Source: Homalodisca vitripennis (taxonomy: Eukaryota > Arthropoda > Insecta > Hemiptera > Cicadellidae). From it: a DNA stretch of 64,000 nt. Of the stretch, positions 21,615-32,607 are shown in pieces. Below the pieces are notes generated by a model. It saw only the letters and a program-made list of their open reading frames with translations, was not told the origin of the DNA and ran no database searches. The stretch spans positions 28,361 to 92,360 of the forward strand of contig NW_025777599.1 in assembly GCF_021130785.1 (NCBI RefSeq). The letters run 5' to 3'. The position numbers and the translations under genes were made by a program. The first letter of the stretch is position 1. Each line of letters begins with the position of its first letter.

Positions 21615-22197
21615 ATGCAGGCTTCAGTGATGGATGTGGAACCTGCGAAGGTTCCCAGGCGTAAGGAACGCATAAATTCGTTAACGGGTATTTTCCTAAA
21701 GTCGGTTTACTTTTTAGGTAGCGATCTATCAAAGTGTGTAATTGTGGGGTTGTTTAAAGACAGAGGCGATTCTCTCGGGGTGCTATTCCATGGTAAGAAG
21801 GGGAGCGTTTACTGGTCGTACGATGTATTTAATCAGTTTGCTCCGAATTTCAACTGTATCACTCAGACTTTGGAGACCTCGCAGAGGTTGAATATCAAGG
21901 TGGACAGTGGGGAGGATGTCAGGGTTTCGAACGTCCTTTGGTCAAATGCATGCGTATCTCTATGACGGGGAACGTTCTTTAACGCTTAACAAGACCGATG
22001 GGTTCAGTTCGTTAACAACCTCCCGTCGGTCTACATCGCACTACGGGATCTCTTTTCCATCGAGGTGTCAGCTAAGAGTGTTTGTTCGGTGTCTACTGGC
22101 TGGCGAGAAGGAGGAGGAGGACGTGGAGTATAACGACATCCCTAGTCCCGTACTTTGCAGACTGGTCCAGGAAGTTGACCTTTTTAAACGTTGGCCA
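21615..22197 (+). CDS. Unrecognised accessory protein driven by promoter copy 2, frame-disrupted
   Basis: ATG 21615 (MQASVMDVEPAKVPRRKER) gives an intact 116-residue stretch with a globular beta-rich look (CVIVGLFKDRG, SVYWSYDVFNQF). At about 21940 the reading passes to another frame (AYLYDGERSLTLNKT), and near 22110-22190 an acidic EKEEEDVEYNDIP is followed by VLCRLVQEVDLFKRW. The end is unclear, but the next gene's ATG at 22199 suggests it stops just before. No recognised family. Confidence 0.5.
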
Positions 22198-22198
22198 A

Positions 22199-22638
22199 AT
22201 GGAAGCGATAGTGGAGTTTCATGCATTCAAGGATAATGAGAACCGGTTTATTGTGAAGGAGTTTTGTTGTGGTCAGTCATCTGTTTCGCTCACACATAGT
22301 GTTCAAACCCCCGTACAGCGTAACCGAATTAGATTCAAAAGCGGCTAGAACCGCCCGTTGGTTGGTGCGTCACTTTCATCATATTAATTGGAATGACGGA
22401 GGGATCCCTTTTGACGAAGATATCGTCCGCGCTCTCTGTAAACCCTTCGCTACTGTATATACTACAGGGTTAGAAAAAGTTCGATTTTTGTCTCGTTTTC
22501 ACGATAAACGTAGTTGATAGGAATATTGTAGATAGTAAGGAGGCTATTGTTTCCGATGCTCAATGTATTTTACCTCAACATAATAGTGACTGTACATATG
22601 CTTGTGCTTTAAAAAAGGCTCTAGGGCGGGGTGAGTGA
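22199..22638 (+). CDS. Small conserved protein resembling a transposon/virus-associated nuclease-like family, frame-disrupted
   Basis: ATG 22199 (MEAIVEFHAFKDNENRFIVK). Downstream pieces in shifted frames include FKPPYSVTELDSKAARTARW and HHINWNDGGIPFDED, then VYTTGLEKVRFLSRF. The C-terminus ends with a His/Cys cluster CILPQHNSDCTYACALKKAL and TGA 22636-22638. The order FKPP - RW - WNDGDIP-like - VxGxEKxxWL-like - C-terminal HxN..CAL is a pattern I know from uncharacterised proteins in many invertebrate genomes and their integrated viruses. I suspect an RNase H-fold exonuclease-like domain, but cannot show catalytic residues with confidence. About 146 codons. Confidence 0.5.
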
Positions 22639-22653
22639 GTGGCAAGCCCCTAA

Positions 22654-22790
22654 GGCTGGCGTAAAACCTGTAAGTCCTGGGGGTTTCAACTGCTCTTACG
22701 GCAGGCCTAAACTCCGTAAGTCCGGGGGCGGTTGTGTGTGTGTGTGTTTGGATACCTCTATGGCAGGCCTAACCTCCGTAAGTCCAGGGG
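22654..22790. repeat. Three-copy 29-30 bp GC-rich repeat cluster with hairpin potential
   Basis: Copies at about 22654-22683, 22700-22728 and 22762-22790 share a GGC-GGC-TAA start, a central CC-GTAAGTCC and a G-run end. In the second copy CTTACGG just upstream can pair with CCGTAAG. A GT dinucleotide run (about 22733-22748) separates copies 2 and 3. A related segment occurs before the integrase at about 10120-10145. The cluster lies just after a stop codon, so a transcript-end or regulatory structure is possible. Confidence 0.5.
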
Positions 22791-23186
22791 TACGAGCCTC
22801 GCTCTAGTTGCTAAAAAAGATATGTAAAAAAAATATACTAAAAAACAAAATGTTTCTTTGCGAGTGTTTTACGGGTTGCATTGAAAAGGCTTCTCCGAGT
22901 AAAAGCGGCTTGTTACACTAGCAAGGATTACAAAAAAAAAATACAAAAGTTGTAAAATAAAAAAAAAAAATATGTTGGGAGGTAGCAAGTTTGTTATGGA
23001 GTGGCTACCACCGTAAAGAGCGATGGTTGGGGCTCTTTACACACACGTGGATAGGCCTACTGGGGAAGGAGCCACGTAAAAAAAATCTCCTAACGCGCCG
23101 GGACCCTACCCCTTGGGTGGTGTGGAAACTTGGGTCACGTTGCAACAAGGACAAACGCACGTGTGGTGGGGGGTACGCTGCGCTTG
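22791..23186. other. Non-coding spacer with A-rich tracts
   Basis: Contains several poly-A/AT runs (about 22820-22850, 22931-22972) and no gene-like frame. Probably transcript-end and upstream sequence of the RING gene. The ORF at 22991-23401 reads mostly through this spacer and has no domain-like content. Confidence 0.4.
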
Positions 23187-23194
23187 CATATAAG
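23187..23194 (+). promoter_or_regulatory. TATA box of the RING gene
   Basis: CATATAAG lies 42-35 bp before ATG 23229. A start site near 23218 would give a leader of about 10 bp. Confidence 0.55.
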
Positions 23195-23228
23195 CGACTG
23201 CTGCGAATGTATCCAGCATTGTGCAATC

Positions 23229-24775
23229 ATGTACAGTTGCAGGCACCTTGTGTTGGCGTTTTCCGTGGGAGTTATGACTGTGTCTACAACCTTGATAGCG
23301 ATTCTCTGCAGAGCACGCCTGCCTCCCGGAGTCGGCTACACTCGCTTGATGCTGATACTGGTGGGCCTTCTTATCGTTGCAGCACCCCTCGTTGCTGGTG
23401 ACGACGACGGACCGCCTCCGCGGAAAGCCCCTCGATTGGTGGTAATGTTATTATTACTATTATAGAATTAATAATTAGATTCCGTTTTTCCGATTGGGGT
23501 ACAATTTTGTTTTTGTTTTTTGAAGGGCAACGACGATGACCCCCGGCCCGATCCCCACCCCCGAGGTCCAGGACTCCCATTGTCGCCTGACCCTGATGAC
23601 AGTGTGGAGGTACGTGTGCGCTTGTGTTGGTTTGTGTTTGTATGCGTGTTTGTTTGGCGTTACGGGCTGAATTGTTTTTTCTTTCCAGGAGTATGACTCG
23701 GATGCCACCGTGGAGAACCTGATACCCGGTGTAAGTACAATTGGCTTCCTTGTTTTGTCCGTCTCGTGTTTTTTGCTATTTTCCTACGGTTTTGTTTTTT
23801 TTTTTGCAGTCTCCTGACCCGTGGGCTTTTGGACCGAGGCCGAGGCAGAGGCCTCTCAATGACACAGCGGTTGAGGACCTTCTGCTGGGACCCTGGGAAG
23901 TGTTGGAGGCTGCCATCACGGGTATGCCTCTACCACCGTCTCCCATCACCGCCCCGGGCCGCAGCCCGCAGGCTCCCTCTCCAGACGATGCCGCTTCCTC
24001 GGCCGCGGCGACTTCCGAGGATAAGTATCGCCCCGGCCCAGGCCCCCTCGACGTCCCGGTCCTCTGGTGGGTCCAACGTAGCGACCGTCGCCCCGGCCCC
24101 CTCGACGTCCCGGTCCTCTGCTGGGCCCACGACCCAACCCTCTACCTCAACGGGTCGAACCGGCGCTTGTAGAAGGGTAAGTGTCCACCCGGTAGTAGTG
24201 GTAGTAGTAGTAGTAGTAAGTAGTATTAGTGGTAGTGGTGATACCTTACTTGCTTTTCAGCCTCCTACAGCTGCATCAGGAGTAGATGTGGCACGGCAGA
24301 GGTTACGGGAACTGGTGCTGGACCATTTCCTTCAAGTATTTGTTTCGCCGGCGCACGCTCCGTGGCGTGCACTGTGGGGGCGTTGGTTGCGAATGTCCAC
24401 CCTGAGGGCCGAGCTCAGGGATATGCTCTGGCTCGTCGGACCATCTTCTCGACGAGACGCGCCCCGTGACCAGAGCCTCGTGATAGCGTACGCGCTTTGG
24501 AGGGAAGTGCGCTCGTCGTTGGAGGGTCTGCTCATCGGCATCGGCGAGAGCATGGAGTCGGCGGCCTCGAGGGATCCCTACGACATCGACCCTGAGGAAC
24601 CGGAACCGTCGCCCCGGCTAGGCACGTTCGCTGCTGTGTCTGTATGGACAGATTGCCGACGGTAGGGTTGAGGCCTTGTGGACACACTCTGTGCCCACAA
24701 TGTGCCCATAGGCTCTTACGTTGTCCAATCTGTCGGGTGATCATCCACGGGAGGATGCCATTGTTTTTTTCTTAA
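23229..24775 (+). CDS. Five-exon gene for a membrane-anchored RING-finger (putative E3 ubiquitin ligase) protein
   Basis: Exons: 23229-23441, 23526-23609, 23689-23730, 23810-24176 and 24261-24775. Introns (84, 79, 79 and 84 bp) all begin GT and end AG, three with strong GTAAGT or GTACGT donors and pyrimidine-rich acceptors; all lie in phase 0. Exon 1 encodes two hydrophobic segments (VLAFSVGVMTVSTTLIAILC; LMLILVGLLIVAAPLVA). Exons 2-4 encode an acidic/Pro-rich then Ser/Thr/Pro-rich linker. Exon 5 encodes a helical domain and a C-terminal C3HC4 RING (CCVCMD at about 24635-24652, then CGHTLCPQC and CPICR), ending at TAA 24773-24775, 7 bp from the TIR. RING domains recruit E2 enzymes. The arrangement recalls IAP-type RINGs. 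One frame change is needed in exon 4 (near 24025) and one in exon 5 (near 24620). About 405 residues. The substrate is unknown. Confidence 0.75.
23442..23525 (+). other. Intron 1 of the RING gene
   Basis: GTAATG donor, T-rich tract and AAG acceptor. 84 bp, phase 0, with an in-frame stop, so removal is needed for exon 1-2 continuity. Confidence 0.6.
23610..23688 (+). other. Intron 2 of the RING gene
   Basis: GTACGT donor and TTTCTTTCCAG acceptor. 79 bp, phase 0. Confidence 0.7.
23731..23809 (+). other. Intron 3 of the RING gene
   Basis: GTAAGT donor and a long T-run before GCAG. 79 bp, phase 0. Confidence 0.7.
24177..24260 (+). other. Intron 4 of the RING gene
   Basis: GTAAGT donor, an internal GTA-type microsatellite, and a TTGCTTTTCAG acceptor. 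84 bp, phase 0. This intron is open in frame, so retention would insert a Val-rich run. Confidence 0.65.
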
Positions 24776-24782
24776 AATTTTT

Positions 24783-25000
24783 AAAATAAACAAGTTTTTT
24801 TGCTATGTAAGTATTTGATTTTCCCGCCACTTTTTTTTTGGTTCCCGCAATTTGAGGGATTTTTTTCCCGCGCGTGAGGGATTTTTCCCGCATTTGAGGG
24901 AATTTTTTCCCCGTGGGGGCGGGGCTTAGCCGCCATCTTGGATCACGTGACCTGCTCTCGACCAATCAGAGCGCGGGGCTATCCTCCGGGTAAGTCTACT
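24783..25000 (-). repeat. Right terminal inverted repeat of the Maverick
   Basis: Reverse complement of the left TIR, ending ...GGGTAAGTCTACT at 25000. The RING gene stop codon (24773-24775) lies only 7 bp inside it, so that gene's transcript probably ends within the TIR. It contains the mirrored TTTCCCGC array at about 24820-24914. Confidence 0.95.
24820..24914 (-). promoter_or_regulatory. Iteron-like array, right TIR copy
   Basis: Mirror of the left array: TTTCCCGC at 24820, TTCCCGC near 24842, TTTCCCGC at 24864 and 24884, and TTTCCCCG near 24906, at the same period of about 21 bp. Confidence 0.6.
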
Positions 25001-25006
25001 CCTATA
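25001..25006. repeat. Right target-site duplication CCTATA
   Basis: CCTATA follows the right terminus (...AAGTCTACT) immediately and matches 4228-4233 exactly. Confidence 0.93.
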
Positions 25007-27149
25007 AGAGTAAGTTTTACCAATAAGATTGTATTTTTAATTTATCCCAAATGTGGTAATTTGTATTTGGGTAATATTGCTATCCCGGATGTAATTCATA
25101 TTACATATTCACACCTTACTTTGACAATTTTGCATTATATTTTCGAGTAATTTCATGCAACATTTATTTATACAAATGTTTTGATAAATTGTAAAATTTT
25201 AAGATAGAGGCCGTTAAAAACAACTACCTATAAATTTAGTTCTATGAATTTAAAATCTCATTAAGAATAGTTGTAAGATAAAATGTTTAGATAGACCATC
25301 ACGGAGGGGGTTATTAATTATTGAAAACACTCAAAGCCACAAAGTTTTTACTATTGCACAGTATTGCAGATTAAATTGTAAACGGGATAACTACCGTAGT
25401 TCCTAATGCAGACTAAACTTATTACAGAGTTTGTTTGCCAATCTTAAACAATAAAACGTTTCAATATAGAGGCCACTCGCATTTTGGAAACATTATTATA
25501 TCTAGTATGTTGAAAGATACATTAACATTTACACTTCTCATACAATTTTCGAGTAATTCCAGATACAGTTTATTCTCTTTTAAACTGGCAAGATTACAAT
25601 AACGTGGCTGTTTGGATTTATAGAACTATAGAATCGACCTTCATGGGAAAATTTGTTTACAAACATAATTAAGATTATTTTCAGTTAAAGATACTACACA
25701 GAAATCTTTACGGTATAACAATTCTTTTCTAGTAAAGTTTAATGAATATAGAATCTAAAGGTTTAAAATGGTTACGAATACATTCACATGCCAACTATAA
25801 TGGTGACTGTTTCCATCTGTGTGTTGTCTACATTAGATATTTAAACTACTAATACATATTCATATTGAAATTTAGAGAATAAGGCGTTTGTAGTAAAATA
25901 TAGCTTTATTGACAATGTGTACCTTATCTAATCTGCAAGTCTTAAACTCTAGTTTTAAAAATATATTTTATATTTTTATATGTTTAATATTATCAGTGAT
26001 CAATATTAATGTTTGTTATTTTACTCAAAATGCACGTTAACCCTTTTAATATATCGAGGTATTTATGTTGTTTTTTAGTTTTCATATCAAAGAAATGTAA
26101 ATACATTTTAATACCTTTATATTATTAAAATAATTAATTTATTGTATATATTATCTATTAATATTATTAATTTATAAAAGTATACTTGTTTTAGTTTTTA
26201 GTTGGAGAATTCCAACTACTAATTATAAATAGTCAATATTTAACTCATGTACTAAGAGTAAGGTTTATCAAAACAACAATATTATTTATTTTGATAAACC
26301 AACGTAATATTATTTTATTAGAAAGAAAACACACAATGTACCCAATACTTTTTGAAATTATTGGAGGAAATTTTGCTCCTTTTTAATATAGTAATTTGTT
26401 TATCCAATAACTTCTTATTACTGGATATTATTATTATCCCTTCGGCTCTTCGTTATTATCAAGATAATATTGCTTATTTCATATTGGAATACAATTTGGA
26501 ATGAATCGAATAAGTACATTCCTTTACAGAAGAGAATTAATACTCAAACATAACGTAACATAAGGTAACAGCGTATGTAAATAGAAGCAGATAACGATCA
26601 CTTTCGCCTTATCACAATTTCCGTTACATTAGGTCGAGTTGTATTTAACGTTTTTAATGGACTTAGTTTTCCCCGAAAATATTTATTGTAAGAGTACTCA
26701 CTACTGAGCAGTACAGTTATAATTTAATTTGAGTTTCTTCAGTTTATTTACATTGTTAGTACAGGAACATAGAGTACTAATAATTTAAAAACTACTAAAA
26801 CTAAAGAATTTTTTGTTGCATACATACATACAACAATATGTATATTGTTGGTATATATTATTTGTGTAACGTAATAATAAGTAGTTATTGCGTATTTTAA
26901 TAAGTGGGATAGATAGATTCGCATATAGGAAAATAATCAAATTCATCTATAATATTGTAGAAAACTAAAGACATGCCTGTTTGTTCCTGTGTGTATATAA
27001 TGAAAACGTGTGAATACTACTAGGCTGAATAAACAAAACAATGTAAGTTCGGACTACTTATCGCTCGGACACTTAAATCTCGGACGACTCCCTGACAGAT
27101 AACCAATCCGCCACAAACATGACTTTTATTTCAGATTTCGTGGCTGCGC
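25007..27149. other. AT-rich host flank, no gene seen
   Basis: Immediately outside the right target duplication the sequence returns to AT-rich host background. No ORF with domain content, RNA gene or recognisable transposon. Confidence 0.6.
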
Positions 27150-28520
27150 CTAATTCTCTATCATTGGACATCACACATACCCTCAGATTACATTCAATCC
27201 CTAAAGATGTCTAAAAACAGCAATGGCCACTCCTTTCGGCCTTTTAGAAGTTCTACACATAAGTATCGGACTTAAATATGCCGGCAACGTGTCATCGAAA
27301 ATGTGACACAGGGAGTTGATTTCTGCTATTTGAATTTCAACGATACTCTCGTGCAATATTCACGTGCCTTGTTTTATACGAGATCTTGGTAAACACCATA
27401 AAAGTGAGTTCTATTCTCTACTGCAGATGGCAGATGGCATCAAGCTTCACTTACACTGCATTTCTACACTGAGAAACTTCAACGGCCCTTCTAAAGTCGA
27501 CGAATTACATCGCTTTGTTGAGAATGATTAATTTTACAGGTATATCATTACTTAAGCATCAAGTAACCAGGCTTCCTGCACACCATACGCTATTGAATAA
27601 ATATTACTCCTGGGGCCCTGAACCGCTGAAAGAAGTCATACTTCTCGCACATTCAGATCCCAAAGTATTCTTAGAGGTCTTTACTGATGCGTCAATCATA
27701 GCTGTGGTGCTTGTCTTCAACATGTTGGAAAAAAATTCACTGTCCAGGAAACACATACCACGTCTATTCAAGGTGGCCTGCTTCCCAACGTAGAACCTGC
27801 ATGTTTACTTTGCAGATCAGAATTTTCATAATATCATAGAGATTTAACTCTTAACAATATTTACAGTCCAAAAACCTTTCATCTAAGCTTTCCAACAACC
27901 TAAAGAAAAAAACATGCAAAATGTAAAACATTTGAATTTAAAACCATACCAGAAAACAACTGACATTTAGTTCATTTTCTGGAGCATCCAAAAACGTACG
28001 CAGCTTCCACGTCTCGAATCTACGACCTATCTATGTCTACACAAATTTATCATATAACCTCTTTATTCCTTTCACAAATATTACTCAGACTCAATCAAAT
28101 GATAGCAAGAAACACAATAAGTATGAATCTTTTCTAATCACACTACGAGGAACTGATGTACAAATTCACTGTGGTGCGGCTACACATGACCTAGAACCTT
28201 CATCTCTAATTCATTACAACGTCAAGTCTTTACCTCCACTCACAACCTTTCTCATCACTGTTTTAAAGATGCAAATAAATTTATATCTCAACGTTTTGTA
28301 TGGTCTAATGTGCATCGTCACTGTCAATCTTGGACACGTACCTGTCAACAATTCCAGAAAGCCAAAATCAATAGGCACGTTTCATTCTGCTTTCAAGACT
28401 TTCTCATCGTCTTCAGCTAGAATTAAACATGTCCAAAATATATGCCATCGAATCTACGCCCCCGGCAAATTAATGACACCGCAAACTGTTTTGCTACCTC
28501 CACCCCTTTACAATACAATC
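27150..28520 (+). mobile_element. Decayed Ty3/Gypsy retrotransposon pol relic
   Basis: Fragments in several frames follow Gypsy pol order. Reverse transcriptase TPFGLLEVLHISIGL near 27224-27268 (family form TPFGLFEFLRMPFGL) is followed by a degenerate active-site region near 27310-27360. RT/RNase H LLNKYYSWGPEPLKEV and a VFTDAS motif lie at 27585-27700, and an integrase N-terminal region with FVWSN and SWTRTCQQFQKAK near 28290-28370. Many substitutions and stops are present, unlike the Maverick, so this is an old inactive copy. LTRs were not identified. Confidence 0.7.
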
Positions 28521-28753
28521 TAAAACCATTATACTAGCCTGGTGTTTAGGCTGTGATGTTTCAATTTTTTTTATTTTATCATTATGCTCAGATAACTTTA
28601 TTAAATCCACATCCAGTACGTTTAATTAATAACTTTACAATTAGGCCTAGCCTATTAGATGAACTTAAAGCCAATCTTTACCCACATTTTGAGCAAAACT
28701 GTTATTTGTTTTAGTAAGTCCTCAAGGTGTTTGATATTTAGAATGTCGTAGCA

Positions 28754-28981
28754 CTAACCAGGTTCCTCAATAAATGAATGATCAGTATTCAGAATTGGTT
28801 CAAAATTTTTCTTAGAAGAAATTACTTTTTTAGTTACACTAGGACTAGCAGAATCTATAGTGGAAGGAAGAGAACAAGGCCTAGATGGGCCAGGCTCATT
28901 CACTAAATTTACACTTTCATTCTCAGATAACTTACGTTTTCTCGACCCAAAAAATTGTTTTGGTCTCTCCTCCTGAAACAA
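28754..28981 (-). CDS. Possible exon or transposon fragment, unrecognised
   Basis: A 75-residue open frame rich in Ser, Lys and Pro (SRKRKLSENESVNLVNEPGP) with above-background coding look. It may be a low-complexity piece of a zinc-finger-type transposon protein or a host exon. No domain is recognised and no splice pattern is convincing. Confidence 0.2.
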   Translation of the reverse strand: MFQEERPKQFFGSRKRKLSENESVNLVNEPGPSRPCSLPSTIDSASPSVTKKVISSKKNFEPILNTDHSFIEEPG

Positions 28982-31900
28982 TTTTTAAACTATGTGGCAT
29001 TTTAAAAAACCGATCAAATATAAAACAATAAAATTACATAATAAACGTTAAACTTAAACTCGAGGTAAACTACTGTGCAATAGTTTGTGAATAAGAAAAA
29101 TCTGAATCAGTTACTTTTTTATTAAGTTTGTACTTTAATTAAACGAAATAACTATTAAAGTTTACAATACAGGTAAATAAATTAAAATTATACACATTTA
29201 ATTTCTAACGACAAATAAATTACTGCAGTTGAAGAAAGTACAGTTTTATCCTTGTTCAATATTGGTAATTCCAAATTTATTTCATTTAATTCCTTGATAT
29301 CGTAATGGTATGAAATGCCAAGTACTTTCAACACAAAATAATTACTTTGTAAAAAACGACATATTTGTTCGTGCTATATATGACAGGCTGCTTAGTAACT
29401 GCTCTTGCCCATTTATTACATAATCATGAATTTGATGTGAAGCTTAGCAGTAATTATATAAATACATCTTTCTGTTATATTCTAGGAAATAAGTTCTTAT
29501 ATTTTTCGTATTGAAAATCCAACTGAAATTAAAATAATCTGGAAAACGAGTAGCTGTGTAAGAACATAAACGTGTTCAGCGTATTAGTTTCGGATCTGCA
29601 CCGAGGACACCAGCTGGACTACGATATTTTGGACTACATGTATATTATATATATGTGAAAAATGTACACAGTACTGATACCAATTCACTTCTGCTATGCA
29701 TTAAACAAGAGCGAATACACGTATGTAGAAGAATTTTTGAGGTTATCTATCCCTATCTTTTATTCCCGCACCCTTTAAAACAAATCTGAAAACTAGCCCG
29801 CCTGTACTGCACCATTTTTGAGATCCTGTAATAAACACAGAACCATCTTTAAGAATATTTGTAAAAAACCATATTGAACTATTTCGTATATAATTTCAAG
29901 ATATTATATTATTACAAAAACTTTTCTTTTTTCCTTGAAACTCCGGAAGTAAATAGTTCATTCATTTATGGATAGTTAAAGTAATAATTTTCTACCAAAA
30001 GGTAGTGGAAGGTTATAAACCGTATCAGCCCTTTAGATACAGTACTTAAATTGTGTTAGTTGAATAAAGAGTCCATGTTATTGTTTTCAGTTTGTGTTAG
30101 GAAGAATAATCATATTTATGTTTATCTTATATACCTCATGTCACTTAGGACTAAAAGAGCCTTTGCGCTGAGCTTGGAGTGCGCTTTAAATATTACTATA
30201 TAAAGTGCTGTCTCGTAGACACTATTTTTAAATTTACGATTTTAGCAATGGATGTTTTACACCAACAATCATTGAATTACGACCGAAAGTAGTAAGAAAA
30301 CTTAAAGGTAAATCAAAAGATTTTATTGTCTCTATGATCCATATTAAGAAAATTAGGACACAACCACAATGTTAAAATGAATATAGGACTAGTTTTAACC
30401 GCTTATTGGGCCTTTCATCTTTTAAATGATCTAGAAACGCAGTCCCTTCAATTATAACATTATCACACAATATCGGCCAGCATTCTGTTTAGAAACGAGT
30501 GGTGGTAATGTTTCGAGGACAAAAAATAAAACTAAAAACGGACCCATTATTAAGAAATTAACGACAATATGTCAGTCAGATTTATCTAGGTTTAGCACAC
30601 AACGTAAGAGTATAGTAACGGCTAATACTAGTTACTAATGTATATACATTACATACATATATTGCTTTCCATAGCAAAATTGTTAATATTACACGTACAG
30701 AGTGTCTGATTATTTTCTCTTTTTCAACATTGCAAATCTAAGCATAAGGTTAAAATTTTATAATTTTAGAGCAGTTCTATAGATATTTTACAATCAGATA
30801 GAACATAAACGTTCATTTTTTATTGCGTGGTCATGTGATAGCATTCCATGAGAGATCAGTTGCATCGCGTCCTTTACCAACACAATACACCGCCTATTTT
30901 GTTACACATGTAATCCTTGATGAAGGGTTTTCAATATGAATTTTTTAAAACCAATGTTTGCTGCATACGAATCTCTCACGCTCTTTGAAACCCGTTTTAA
31001 CAAATGCAAAGGAAGCTTGAATCATAAAACACAATTTATTTAGTATACAGCATACGTAGAATAACTGGACTGTTTACCTAACTTTCTGAATCAATTGAAA
31101 GGTAAGCGCAATTCAGAATGGTAAATAACTTAGTGTTGAGACACGCAAGATTTTACATCATAGTCATCTGTGTTATGTTTGACAGGGATAAGTCAAAAAA
31201 CGTATAAACTACATATACAGGGCGTTATGTGTAGGGTGTATGCGAGATGTTGGCACATCTGTAGGATGTGATAGTAGTTTTTTATTGATATTCTAATCAA
31301 TAAAAGTGGGTTTTCTAGCTAATAATAAACAATTATCGTTTATTTCCTTAATGCAGGTATTAAATATGGTTTCATTTTTAGGCTATGAGGTGTTGTAAGT
31401 ATTCTAAAAAATTTTGTTTTGACTGGCGTTTACCGCCATTTATTGCATTACAGTAGTAATTATTTAAAAGGTACATATGTACAACAATGAGGAGTGGGTT
31501 TTTTTATTAGGTTATCTTATGTCTGTAGTAGTAGTAATAATAATAATCCTTTTTTACTGTAAACAGTAAAAATATTTAATTTCAAAGTTGTTTCAAAAAT
31601 ATTATTTCTAACATGAATACTACTTTAAATAAATCAAAGGAACACTCGATTACAGAGGTGTACGAAACAGGTTCATGATGTACAAGAATTGCCCATGTGC
31701 AATTATGATATAACAGCACATCAGGGCTACCCCAGGGATATATGAAAAGACCACAAATTCCTTAAACTACGAAATTGAAGCATGCTTTGTTTGAAAGAGG
31801 GCATCACCTAGTCACGAGATTGAAGAAAGGTTGTAGGAACCTCGTTATCAGCTGTCATAGAAACAAAAATTAAGTACAATAGATTCTAAAAAACTAATAC

Positions 31901-32580
31901 ATCAAATATATATCTAGTTTTGCAATGTACAGTACATTAAAAAACTTTAATCAGAAATTTAATAGTGTAAAGACAGTGTCAGTTAAACTAACGTCAGTCA
32001 TTCTACGAAGCATGTGTATTTGTTTGTAGAGATTCTTGTTAACTCTTTAAGTATAGTTAGTACAGTTCAACATGTTTGACAATCACTTTATTGTTTCCTC
32101 CCTTTGTCTCTTTAAGTTTAGTGCATCGTCGTAGATTCACCCATTTTACGGTTGATCAGAAAGGAATTCTTAAAAGCAACAAAAAAGATTAATATTAGGG
32201 TCGTATTTGAAAACTATTCTTATCACTCGTTGGTTAGATGAAAAGATACTCGGTCATCTTGTTATCAAACTAATGAATAAAATACATTATAAGATTTTCC
32301 AAACTAATAATCCGAGAGATCAAGAAGTTGGTTGGTGAAAATAGTTCATTCTGAAAAAAAGACTTAAAAATTATAATACTCTATTCTTTAAAATAAAAAG
32401 TAAATTAAATATCAAAAAATATGTTACTGAAATGCATTCGAAATAAATTTGAATGTGGTCTTCTTTATTTTAGACGTGGAAGCCTCCCATTGTCCTATAC
32501 AAAAACACCAAATATCTCTCCCAATTTTGAACATATATCGTTCAGACATAAAAGGAGAACAATAAGAGAAACATCGTCGT
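28982..32580. other. AT-rich host sequence, no gene seen
   Basis: Stops in all frames, no recognisable coding, RNA or transposon features beyond short A/T runs. Confidence 0.5.
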
Positions 32581-32607
32581 ATCACAAAGCCTCTTGCTTT
32601 TATTTCA

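Larger units (their letters stand above)
4234..25000 (+). mobile_element. Complete Maverick/Polinton (adintovirus-like) element, about 20.8 kb
   Basis: Seen: terminal inverted repeats of 219 and 218 bp, termini reading 5'-AG...CT-3', and an exact 6-bp flanking duplication CCTATA. These are the hallmarks of Maverick/Polinton elements. Inside, all on the + strand, are family-B DNA polymerase, retrovirus-like integrase, packaging ATPase, adenain-type protease, minor capsid and major capsid genes, the standard polinton set. Accessory genes include a matrix metalloproteinase, a tail-fibre-like repeat protein, a PLA2 domain and a spliced RING gene. GC content is clearly higher than in the flanks. 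Most long genes carry frameshifts; because TIR differences are only homopolymer lengths, at least some are probably sequencing errors. Known polintons are thought able to form virions; whether this one does cannot be judged from DNA. Confidence 0.97.

Noticed and set aside
22654..22790. CRISPR-like array
   Set aside because: Only three imperfect copies with spacers of unequal length in a eukaryotic mobile element.
23930..24137. Minus-strand ORFs opposite RING exon 4
   Set aside because: Gly/Arg/Pro low-complexity mirror of a GC-rich Pro/Ser-coding exon.
23741..24172. Exon 4 read straight through as a separate 143-codon gene
   Set aside because: Exon borders on both sides have good splice sites, and the other frame gives a typical Ser/Thr/Pro linker that continues into exon 5. 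A single frame change within exon 4 explains it better.
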